64,000 nt of DNA from Chryseobacterium turcicum (GTDB lineage: Bacteria > Bacteroidota > Bacteroidia > Flavobacteriales > Weeksellaceae), in NCBI RefSeq assembly GCF_021010565.1, contig NZ_JAJNAY010000002.1, forward strand, positions 558,001-622,000, in the 5' to 3' direction. Shown here one piece after another: positions 43,233 through 50,557 of this stretch (position 1 is its first letter; each line of letters opens with the position of its first letter). The translations under genes and the position numbers were made by a program. The notes under the pieces were generated by a model that did not search any database, was not told the DNA's origin, and saw only the letters and a list, made by a program, of their open reading frames with translations.

Positions 43233-45161
43233 TTAAAATAGCTTAGATTTTTCGGCACTGTTGAATTCCACAATTTTCCCGCTTTGCATCGTCATATTTT
43301 CCAGTTCGCTGAACATTGAGATTTCTCCCGCAATTTCATTCGATGTTTCAGACTGACGGAAAAACTCTTTCTCCACCATTTCTGTTCTCGTGTCTGAAGA
43401 CTCTCGAATATCTCCCGCTGCAGTTTGTACAATGTCTGTTCCTGCGGTTGAAATAATATTGTCATTTGCCGAACTTGTAATACTTGCTCCTGCAGAAACT
43501 GAAATTTCTTTACCAGCTGTGATATTAATATTTTCGCCCGCATTTAAGGTGAAATTTTTCGGTGCATTCATCGAAATATTCCCCTTTCCATCCATGAAAT
43601 AAGTATTTCCGCTCGGATCAATGATATTCACACTTCCTTCATCATCATTCATAAGAACTTTAATTCCACTTTTGGTTTGGATGGATCGCATATGATTATT
43701 GATTCCTCCGCCCAATCCTATTCCACCATGAAACATCCCACCCATTACAAAAGGTCTGTCAGGATGATTGTGCACAAAATTCACCATTACCTGATCACCA
43801 ACTTCGGGGATGGCAACATAACCTCTATTCTGAGTAATCTGATCGGTTCCTCCTGCATCGGGACTCATCATTCTGATGAAATGAGTGGTATCATTCGTTT
43901 GCCAGTCAAATCTTACCTGAACTCTTCCTTGTCCTTCAGGATCGGTGTTCGAAATGACCGTTGCAATCTGGGGCTGTGCAATAGGAACGGTAAATTCAGG
44001 CTTGGGTAAAAAGCCCGTATCGGATGCAATCCCTGCAAAACTTCCCGTGTAATGACCTATCGTATCAATTTCATGCGTTGTTTCTGTCACCATGATTCTT
44101 GTGAAATACGAGGTTTCATTCGTATCTGGTTTTCGCATTTCGATATCAACACTGCATCCCGGATGCAAGAAAGGAACGGTGGTAGAACCTGAAAGATTGA
44201 AAACATTTACTCCTTCACTTCCTGAAGTACTTTTTTGGGAATATTCTACATCCAAATGAGTGGTTGCCTTGATTGGTGCAATACGTAATGATGGTGTTTT
44301 GTAAATAGCATCGTTATGCTGATAAGCTGTTTTTGCTAAATCTCCTACATGCTGAATCGGTGTAGAACCCGATTTTAAAACTTCATTTTTATTGCTGTTA
44401 TAACCGTAAAACTGGGGTTTGGTATGAACGGCTTTCAATTCAACTTTGATGTCGTTAGCACTGCTTCCGTATGTTAATTTTATCGGCTGATTCTGAGGAG
44501 GAAGTTTTCCGAAGTGCAGAACTTCACCATCATAATAAAACTGTTCGCCATACGCTTCTGCCATTCTCGCCAGATAATTATAATGTGTTTCATCATACTG
44601 GCTGCTGTAAATAATTTGAGAATAATCATTGGTGTCAATCCTTATATCAAATCGGCTTTTATCTAAACCCTGTTTAATGACTTCTTCAGCAATGATTCCC
44701 ATATTGACCGCCTGATTTCCTCCAAAACTTTGAATATGTGGTGCGCCATCCAATAAAATAGTCGGACTGTAACCGGACAAAACGATATTTCCCAAACTCA
44801 TTCTCTCCTGACTAAATCCTACACCTGTAATCACGCCTACAAAAGTTCGTTCAGGACTGTTTTCAATGTCTTTATAAGAAATGACAGCGGTTAATCTTTT
44901 ACCTAAAAACTTATTCGCTTCTTCTAAAGTATGAGTTTGGCGGTCGCCTAAAGTATCATGCGCTAAAGTCAGTGTAAATTCATGATGTTTTTGCGAGCTC
45001 TGGGTCAATTTGAAATGTTTGTAATACTTGATTACTTTACCTTCAATGACTAAAGATAATTTTACCAGTCGGTTGATGCCAACATGATGGTTTTCTGAGA
45101 TTCCTGCCGCATTCTGAGATGGGCGAAAAGTGGTATTTCCAGATGTGTCAAAGTTTTTCAT
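43233..45161 (-). CDS. vgrG: type VI secretion spike protein VgrG (TssI)
   Basis: This 642-aa protein is the trimeric puncturing spike. The gp27-like N-terminal part spans about 25-370, with the YSQIIYSSQYDETHYNYLARMAE domain near 205. A gp5-type OB fold follows (about 405-490: DPEGQGRVQVRFDW, PEVGDQVMVNF, GGMFHGG). A repeat-rich beta-helix needle follows (about 530-600: NFTLNAGENINITAGKEISVSAG). The C-terminus is a short non-enzymatic tail, so this VgrG is not a fused effector. It lies downstream of tssD with an intergenic terminator between them. Confidence 0.93.
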   Translation of the reverse strand: MKNFDTSGNTTFRPSQNAAGISENHHVGINRLVKLSLVIEGKVIKYYKHFKLTQSSQKHHEFTLTLAHDTLGDRQTHTLEEANKFLGKRLTAVISYKDIENSPERTFVGVITGVGFSQERMSLGNIVLSGYSPTILLDGAPHIQSFGGNQAVNMGIIAEEVIKQGLDKSRFDIRIDTNDYSQIIYSSQYDETHYNYLARMAEAYGEQFYYDGEVLHFGKLPPQNQPIKLTYGSSANDIKVELKAVHTKPQFYGYNSNKNEVLKSGSTPIQHVGDLAKTAYQHNDAIYKTPSLRIAPIKATTHLDVEYSQKSTSGSEGVNVFNLSGSTTVPFLHPGCSVDIEMRKPDTNETSYFTRIMVTETTHEIDTIGHYTGSFAGIASDTGFLPKPEFTVPIAQPQIATVISNTDPEGQGRVQVRFDWQTNDTTHFIRMMSPDAGGTDQITQNRGYVAIPEVGDQVMVNFVHNHPDRPFVMGGMFHGGIGLGGGINNHMRSIQTKSGIKVLMNDDEGSVNIIDPSGNTYFMDGKGNISMNAPKNFTLNAGENINITAGKEISVSAGASITSSANDNIISTAGTDIVQTAAGDIRESSDTRTEMVEKEFFRQSETSNEIAGEISMFSELENMTMQSGKIVEFNSAEKSKLF

Positions 45162-45355
45162 ATCTGTGTAAATTTGGTGTATAGAGCATAAATTTATAAA
45201 ATATTATTCATCTCGATATAATATTTTATATTTATTTTGTTTAGTAAATTAATGAGAATGCAATTAGCTTGCCTTCTGTAATTTACATTTAGGCAATATC
45301 ATTATTTTTTTTAACCCCTTGTTTTTTGAAATATTTTTTCACGAAAGAATTAGGA

Positions 45356-45386
45356 CAAAAAAGACCGTCTTTTGAGGACAGTCTTT
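45356..45386 (-). terminator. intrinsic terminator after tssD
   Basis: On the minus strand, AAAGACTGTC pairs with GACGGTCTTT and is followed by a T-run. It likely reduces transcription into vgrG, giving more tube protein than spike. Confidence 0.85.
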
Positions 45387-45417
45387 ATGTGAATCTCTAT
45401 AAACCTTAATGAATTTT

Positions 45418-45822
45418 TTATGCACCTGGCCAAATTCCTTCGTACGCAGAATTACCGTAGTTTATTTTTTCTGCACTTACAACAAAGCTAATCAACATTG
45501 AGTTTTCGTCAACTGCATCAAAGTCTACTTCGTGCTGAATAACGTAGCCGTTTTCCCAGTTTAAAGTAATTAAAGTTCCTTCTTCGTGAGATTTGTTGAA
45601 TGTAATTTCGCCTGAAGTTGGCTTGTATTTTCCGTTTAATAATGATTCAAGGATTTCAGATTTTTCTGTTGCCTCAATCGTTAATTTGATAAGCGCATTT
45701 GATGGATCTGATGCTACTCTACCTGAAACATCCGTAGATCTTGAAACACTATAGTTCAATTTTAATAATTTTTGACCTTCGCTGCCGTTGAATTTTAAGA
45801 TTCCTCTTGAATTTGCTGCCAT
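45418..45822 (-). CDS. tssD: type VI secretion tube protein TssD (Hcp)
   Basis: This 134-aa protein is the inner-tube hexamer subunit of the Bacteroidota type VI system. It has the family start AANSRGILKFNGSEGQKLLKLNYSVSR and the beta-barrel strands ALIKLTIEATEKSEI and GTLITLNWENGYVIQHEVDF, ending YGNSAYEGIWPGA. Hcp tubes also carry small effectors. The gene has its own terminator and a -7 box. It is the first gene of the island, and its lone-transcript arrangement fits high expression. Confidence 0.93.
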   Translation of the reverse strand: MAANSRGILKFNGSEGQKLLKLNYSVSRSTDVSGRVASDPSNALIKLTIEATEKSEILESLLNGKYKPTSGEITFNKSHEEGTLITLNWENGYVIQHEVDFDAVDENSMLISFVVSAEKINYGNSAYEGIWPGA

Positions 45823-45868
45823 AATAAGTAAATTTTAAATCGTTGGTATTTTTGTGATTTCTATAACC

Positions 45869-45876
45869 CAAAGATA
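45869..45876 (-). promoter_or_regulatory. candidate -7 promoter element for tssD
   Basis: The minus strand reads TATCTTTG, matching TAnnTTTG exactly, 47 bases before the tssD ATG. The rest of the 295-bp divergent gap to the regulator gene shows nothing else certain. Confidence 0.6.
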
Positions 45877-46117
45877 GATAGCCCCAAAATATTTTTAAAG
45901 CTTTTAAACTATTATTTCGAAAATTGTAGTAATTCTACGATTTCTTGTAGTAGAACTACGACAACGATCCAAGAATAAAAGAGAGATTGGTCGGGTAATA
46001 TTTACTCAATAACTTAAAATTATAGCTTCTACGCTATTGGTATTCATAATTTGATTAAATTTACCACCATTCCTTCTAAGGAATACGGATGGAAAATTTA
46101 ACGTTATTCCCGCAACT

Positions 46118-47146
46118 ATGACAAAGAAAAATGCCACTATTTATGATATTTCAAAGAAGCTAAACGTAAGTGTGGCAACGGTTTCCAGAGCGCTGAATGA
46201 CAATCCTAGAATAAGCCAGGCTACGAAAGATCTGGTGATTAAGACGGCAAAGGAAATGAATTACAAGCAGAATAACCTTGCCAAGGCTCTAAAAAGTGGG
46301 GAAACCAAAAACGTAGGAATCATCGTTCCTTACATCAACACCAACTTTTTCTCATCCGTCATCCGTGGAATTGAGGAAGAACTTTCCCTTCACGGGTATC
46401 ATGTGATTATCTGTCAAAGCCATGAAGATGTTTTAACAGAAAAAAAACACCTCAACACCCTACTTAATGCTCAGGTAGACGGAATCTTCATGTCGGTTTC
46501 CCGAACTACGGTAGATACAAAACATATTCAGCAAATTTTAGATACATCCAATACACCCATCATATTTTTTGACAGGAAAAAAGATATTCCCGGAATAAGT
46601 ACTGTAACCATTGATGATTACAAAGGCGGATATATGGCAACCGAACATCTGATTGAAGAGGGTTATAAAAATATCTGTCATTTTGCAGGAGATCTGAATC
46701 TTGAGATTTATCAAAACCGTCTGAATGGTTATAAGCAAGCCCTAATTGATCATAAATTTAAGGTAAAAGAAGAAAATATTATCTCTACCGGAAGCTCTAT
46801 TGATGCCGGAATTGAAGCCATAAAAACGTTATGGAGCAGACCATCTATTCCCGATGCTATATTTTCATCGAGTGATTTTGCAGCTCTTGGAGCTTGCCAA
46901 GAACTTAAAAAGCGTAAGATTAAAATCCCTCAGGAAGTTGCCGTTATCGGCTTCTCCAATGAACCTTTCACCCAATTTATGGAACTTCCTATGAGCTCAA
47001 TGGATCAAACTCCTCTGATTATGGGAAATATGGCAGGACAGGTTTTTATTGATCATATTAAAGATAATTCTTCGGGAGTTTCTATTGAAAAGAAGGTTGT
47101 TTTAGCCCCGCAGATTTGCGTGCGGAAATCTTCAAAGAGAAAGTAA
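46118..47146 (+). CDS. LacI family transcriptional regulator
   Basis: This 342-aa repressor has an N-terminal helix-turn-helix (ATIYDISKKLNVSVATVSRAL, residues 6-26, hinge to about 60) and a periplasmic-binding-type ligand domain (VGIIVPYINTNFFSSVIRGIEEEL, ICHFAGDLNLEIYQNRLNGYKQAL). It is cytoplasmic. It is the only LacI-type gene in the window. Palindromic LacI-type operators lie before kduI and susC, 15 kb away, so it is a plausible uronate regulator; this link is inferred. Confidence 0.92.
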   Translation: MTKKNATIYDISKKLNVSVATVSRALNDNPRISQATKDLVIKTAKEMNYKQNNLAKALKSGETKNVGIIVPYINTNFFSSVIRGIEEELSLHGYHVIICQSHEDVLTEKKHLNTLLNAQVDGIFMSVSRTTVDTKHIQQILDTSNTPIIFFDRKKDIPGISTVTIDDYKGGYMATEHLIEEGYKNICHFAGDLNLEIYQNRLNGYKQALIDHKFKVKEENIISTGSSIDAGIEAIKTLWSRPSIPDAIFSSSDFAALGACQELKKRKIKIPQEVAVIGFSNEPFTQFMELPMSSMDQTPLIMGNMAGQVFIDHIKDNSSGVSIEKKVVLAPQICVRKSSKRK

Positions 47147-47183
47147 TTTTTCTTTTGAAGTAAAGACTTTTTTACGACTGTTT

Positions 47184-47350
47184 TACCACCCCGTTTTCTC
47201 CCTTTGGTCGAATCCAACCCTCCAAGGGAGGGAAATTTTTCCTAGGTATTTTGTTTTACGAGTACTAGAAATTCATAGAACATCGGGCGCTCGACATTCC
47301 CCTCCCTTGGAAGGGTGGCGAAAAATCTTCGATTTTTTGACGGGGTGGTC
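47184..47350. repeat. inverted-repeat element, copy A (right end at DUF559 stop)
   Basis: The left arm starts ACCACCCCG (47185) and the right arm ends GACGGGGTGGTC (47339-47350). An inner pair, CCAACCCTCCAAGGGAGGG and CCCTCCCTTGGAAGGGTGG, is also complementary. The right arm carries CGAAAAATCTTCGATTTTTT. A related copy B lies on the other side of the DUF559 gene. Confidence 0.85.
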
Positions 47351-47763
47351 TACGCATAATGCTCAATGATGAAATTTTCCAAATCTCTCATCACAACATC
47401 TAAGTTATACTTCACATCAAAATCACTTACTCTAAAAACGTTCAATCCTAAAGATTCCAAATACTTTTGTCTTACCCCATCATAAATTTGTTTTTGATGA
47501 TGACTCCAGCCATCAATCTCTACCACCAGTCCTAATCTTTTTACATAAAAATCAACAATATAATTTCCAATAATTCTTTGCCTGTCGAAATCGATATGAT
47601 GAAATTTGTTAGCATGAACTTGTTTCCAGAAAATAACTTCGCTCAAAATTCCGGCTTTGCGCTTTCCTTTTAATAATATCTTTAAGTTTGGATTGTAGGG
47701 AAGATTTCCCACGAAGTTTTCACGAATTAAAACTCCGTTTATTTGAGTTAAAATTTCTTTCAT
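47350..47763 (-). CDS. DUF559 Vsr-like endonuclease
   Basis: This 137-aa protein belongs to the DUF559 family of PD-(D/E)xK-type, Vsr-like nucleases. The conserved fold is IGNYIVDFY (Asp about 71) and LVVEIDGWSHH (Glu82, Asp84), with an upstream Glu42 in SEVIFWKQ and a C-terminal RVSDFDV block. I start at ATG 47763; a TTG 6 codons upstream is less likely. The stop codon sits on the edge of inverted-repeat copy A and copy B begins about 70 bases before the start, so the gene fills the space between two repeats. The substrate is unknown. Confidence 0.82.
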   Translation of the reverse strand: MKEILTQINGVLIRENFVGNLPYNPNLKILLKGKRKAGILSEVIFWKQVHANKFHHIDFDRQRIIGNYIVDFYVKRLGLVVEIDGWSHHQKQIYDGVRQKYLESLGLNVFRVSDFDVKYNLDVVMRDLENFIIEHYA

Positions 47764-47833
47764 TGTGTTGTGTTTGGTCAAATGTAGAGAAAATTGAGTA
47801 GATAGTATAATTTTTTGTTTGCCTTACTACTGT

Positions 47834-48036
47834 TACCACCCCGTCTTCTTCCTTTGGTCGAATCCACCCCTCCAGAGGAGGGGAATTTTTCGTACTACTT
47901 ACTTTTTTTAAGAGCATTTTTTAGCTGAGTAATAACTTTCAATAAACCCACCTACTCTACAACACAAAACCAATCGTCACCATTCCCCTCCTCTGGAGGG
48001 GTGGCGAAAAATCTTCGATTTTTTGACGGGGTGGTC
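47834..48036. repeat. inverted-repeat element, copy B
   Basis: The layout matches copy A: ACCACCCCGTC at the left, CCACCCCTCCAGAGGAGGGG and CCCCTCCTCTGGAGGGGTGG as perfect inner arms, CGAAAAATCTTCGATTTTTT and GACGGGGTGGTC at the right end. The spacer between arms differs from copy A. Confidence 0.88.
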
Positions 48037-48126
48037 TCACCGCATCGAAATTTTTCCTACCTTAGTGATTCCTCAAAATAAAAACACACGATTTTATATA
48101 CATAGTATTAACCTTTAAAATCAAAA

Positions 48127-48615
48127 ATGATGGGATTAACAAATTTAAACTCCACCCATTTGAGCAGTGCAAAGATCACTGCCGCACAGGATGCCATCGT
48201 GGCATTGGAAATAGCACTTGCTGAAATCACTTTCAACCTTTCAGCCGACGACCGCAAAAGGTACGGAAGCATCAATGAACAAAACAAGCTCTTTGTGAAC
48301 AAAGTTCATGACTACAACAGCAGTCAGCCCAACTTAAGCTCTCCCGAAGTCGACTGGGAAGAATTCAACAGAGATCACAGTTCCCGAAAAAACATGGAAG
48401 CAATGATCAGCAGGCTTGAAGGTTTGATTACGAAAATGAATAATGCCAAAACACTTCATGATTACGACAATTATCAGGCTGCTTTGGTAGATTATTCTTT
48501 CACCACCTACAAAGCGGGTTCTTCGGCCTCGGGATTTGAAGACAAGCACAAAGACCTCAAGCAGTTTTTTCTAAAAAGTTCACCGCCACCTCCTTCACCA
48601 GAAGACAAAAAGTAA
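48127..48615 (+). CDS. unknown helical protein
   Basis: This 162-aa soluble protein is mostly helical (SAKITAAQDAIVALEIALAEITF, AMISRLEGLITKMNNAKTLHDYDNYQAAL) with a C-terminal Pro/Ser stretch (SSPPPPSPEDKK). It has no signal peptide and no recognised family. A terminator and then the 21-bp tandem array follow it. Confidence 0.65.
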   Translation: MMGLTNLNSTHLSSAKITAAQDAIVALEIALAEITFNLSADDRKRYGSINEQNKLFVNKVHDYNSSQPNLSSPEVDWEEFNRDHSSRKNMEAMISRLEGLITKMNNAKTLHDYDNYQAALVDYSFTTYKAGSSASGFEDKHKDLKQFFLKSSPPPPSPEDKK

Positions 48616-48632
48616 AACAACAATCATTAATT

Positions 48633-48664
48633 GCCCTTTCAATAATCTGGAAGGGCATTTTTAT
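48633..48664 (+). terminator. intrinsic terminator after the 162-aa gene
   Basis: TGCCCTT pairs with AAGGGCA and is followed by TTTTTATA. Confidence 0.85.
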
Positions 48665-48693
48665 ACTTTACATTTTCCCGTGATGGGTTTCGA

Positions 48694-49051
48694 TACGTTA
48701 TTTAATGCTCGAGAGACGATCTCTAGTTCCCGATTTATGCGAAGACGTCTTTAAGCTATCCAGAGACGTTCTTTACTGGTCGGGTGAGGTTGTTGACTCC
48801 TCGGGAGACTTTCTCCATAGGTCGGGTGCGGTGTTTTACCCATCCGGAGGGATCTTTTACCTGTCGGGACTGGTTGGGTAACGTGTCCGGATATATCCTG
48901 AACCCCATCGGAGACGTCTGCAACCCCGACTGACTTCTGATGAACGTATCGGGAGAGGTTGCACAACGTATCGGAAGCTTAGTGGAACGTATCGGGATAG
49001 GTTTTGGACGTGTCGGTTGGGGTTCGGAACGTGGAATTTGGGGTTGGGGAT
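48694..49051. repeat. tandem array, about 17 degenerate units of 21 bp
   Basis: The region divides into 21-base units with only one 22-base exception. Representative unit starts are CGTATCGGGA (48946), CGTATCGGAA (48968), CGTATCGGGA (48989), CGTGTCGGTT (49010) and CGTGTCCGGA (48883). Earlier units keep phase with TCGGG or TCCGGAG at the same place. The G-rich strand is plus. It is far richer in G+C than the flanks. No gene is convincing here: frames on both strands carry stops or lack family character. The remainder of 49052-49179 is AT-rich and empty. Confidence 0.85.
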
Positions 49052-49179
49052 GGGGAGGGGTGGGTTTTATATAGGTATAAAAATTTGCTGTTAATATTTA
49101 TTTAATTATTTTTAAGGAATTATAGTCTGGATTGAAAAATTGTTTGAAACCAGATGTCAACTGAAATACTTTACCAATT

Positions 49180-50364
49180 GTGATAAAAACAGAATATTTA
49201 ATTACCTTTAGAATCAAAGAATTTTTTTTAGAAGATTCTAGCTCTCTAAATAATTTATTGATGACCAACTCCTTAATAAATATTGAAAATGATACTTTGA
49301 AGTTCAAGGAAAAAGAATTTTCATATAATATTATATCCCATGAAATTAAAGATAAAAATCAAAGACTATTTAAAATCATTGTTGGTTGTACAGATGAAAA
49401 TCAAATAATTGATTTATCTGACTTCCTTAAAATTTTACGCGAATTCGTATATAAAATGGAGGGCAGGGTTAATATTATTTGGGATGACATTTCTAATTAT
49501 TATTCAACAAAAGCATATCCAGAAATTAATAAAATCGAGAATCTCTTAAGAAAACTTATTACATATTTTATGATTTCTAATTTTGGTCAAGAATGGACTG
49601 AAGAAAGCATTCCATTAGAAGTCAAGAACAGTATAAAAAATAACAGAGATAAAAATAATTTTCTTCATAATACTGATTTTATACAGCTTGCAGATTATTT
49701 ATTCAAACCTTATTCAAGTAAAAATGTCGAAATCCTCTTGCGAGATATTAAGAAAGATTCTTTTAATGAAGACAAGAAATATTTAGAGCAATTCGTCTCA
49801 AAATCAAATTGGGAAAGATATTTTAACAATTATGTTAATTGTGAAGATGGATTTTTGCTGAAAAATTGGACAAAACTTTATGAATTAAGATGTTTAGTAG
49901 CACATAATTCTTTCATAAATAAAAACGAGTTTGATGAAATCATCTCTATTATAGAAAATCTTAAAGGGAAATTTATAGATGCGATTTCTGCTATTGATGA
50001 CATTATTATACCAAATGACGAAAAAGTTACTGTCATTGAAAATGTTGTTAGCCTTAAAAATGAATTAGTTAATGATTTTTTATCTAAATGGTATCCCATT
50101 TATGAAGAAGTCTATAAATTATATATTAAAAATGGTTATGCCGCTGACACTTCAAAGCCTCTGCGCGAGATGGTTTCAGATTTAACATCAAAAAAGGTAT
50201 TAACTGATGAATTTTCAGAAAATTTAGCAATTATAGGAAATATTAGACAGAAAATAATACACTTTGAAGAAACCCTTAGTGATGAAGAAATAATCAATGC
50301 AACAAATTTAGCAGAAGAATTTTATGATAATTATATATTATTAGAAGCTCCTTTTTATGAATAA
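49180..50364 (+). CDS. two-HEPN-motif protein, candidate RNase
   Basis: This 394-aa protein starts with GTG and has no signal peptide. The region 115-250 looks like a HEPN domain of the Swt1 type: the helix PEINKIENLLRKLITYFMI (114-132) and the motif RCLVAH (R237, H242; R-x4-H). A second R-x4-H, RQKIIH (R356, H361), lies in another helical stretch (297-385). R-x4-6-H is the catalytic motif of HEPN ribonucleases in toxin-antitoxin and phage-defence systems. It is more AT-rich than its neighbours, with no antitoxin partner adjacent. The activity is inferred. Confidence 0.6.
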   Translation: MIKTEYLITFRIKEFFLEDSSSLNNLLMTNSLINIENDTLKFKEKEFSYNIISHEIKDKNQRLFKIIVGCTDENQIIDLSDFLKILREFVYKMEGRVNIIWDDISNYYSTKAYPEINKIENLLRKLITYFMISNFGQEWTEESIPLEVKNSIKNNRDKNNFLHNTDFIQLADYLFKPYSSKNVEILLRDIKKDSFNEDKKYLEQFVSKSNWERYFNNYVNCEDGFLLKNWTKLYELRCLVAHNSFINKNEFDEIISIIENLKGKFIDAISAIDDIIIPNDEKVTVIENVVSLKNELVNDFLSKWYPIYEEVYKLYIKNGYAADTSKPLREMVSDLTSKKVLTDEFSENLAIIGNIRQKIIHFEETLSDEEIINATNLAEEFYDNYILLEAPFYE

Positions 50365-50379
50365 CTGAACGATATCACT

Positions 50380-50492
50380 GATTTGAAACCCTAACTTTCT
50401 TCAAAAACAATATGCGAAGGACGGATTATAAAACCCGATGTTGCGGATCTGCAATCCGTGACTTTATATTACAAATCTGCGCTATCGACAAA
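50380..50492. other. intergenic, degenerate dispersed repeat
   Basis: It contains GCGGATCTGCAATCCGTGAC, a small palindrome around ATCTGCAATCCG, of a kind often seen between genes in Bacteroidota. No gene is visible. Confidence 0.35.
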
Positions 50493-50531
50493 AAGAAAAT
50501 GCTCTCTACACGATGTAGAAAGCATTTTCAA
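50493..50531. terminator. bidirectional terminator, end of uronate operon
   Basis: GAAAATGCTCTCTACA pairs with TGTAGAAAGCATTTTC, one mismatch. T-runs lie on both exits. It ends the uxaA transcript (minus) and may also stop the HEPN gene. Confidence 0.88.
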
Positions 50532-50557
50532 CCCTAATATTTAATATAATTAACCCA

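Noticed and set aside
47720..47917. 65-codon minus-strand frame with SPPLEGW
   Set aside because: It reads the left arm of inverted-repeat copy B; the peptide is a by-product of the repeat.
48751..48966. 71-codon minus-strand frame across the 21-bp array
   Set aside because: Open only because of the 21-bp period and GC bias; the 22-bp unit breaks the frame near its start and it has no start context or family.
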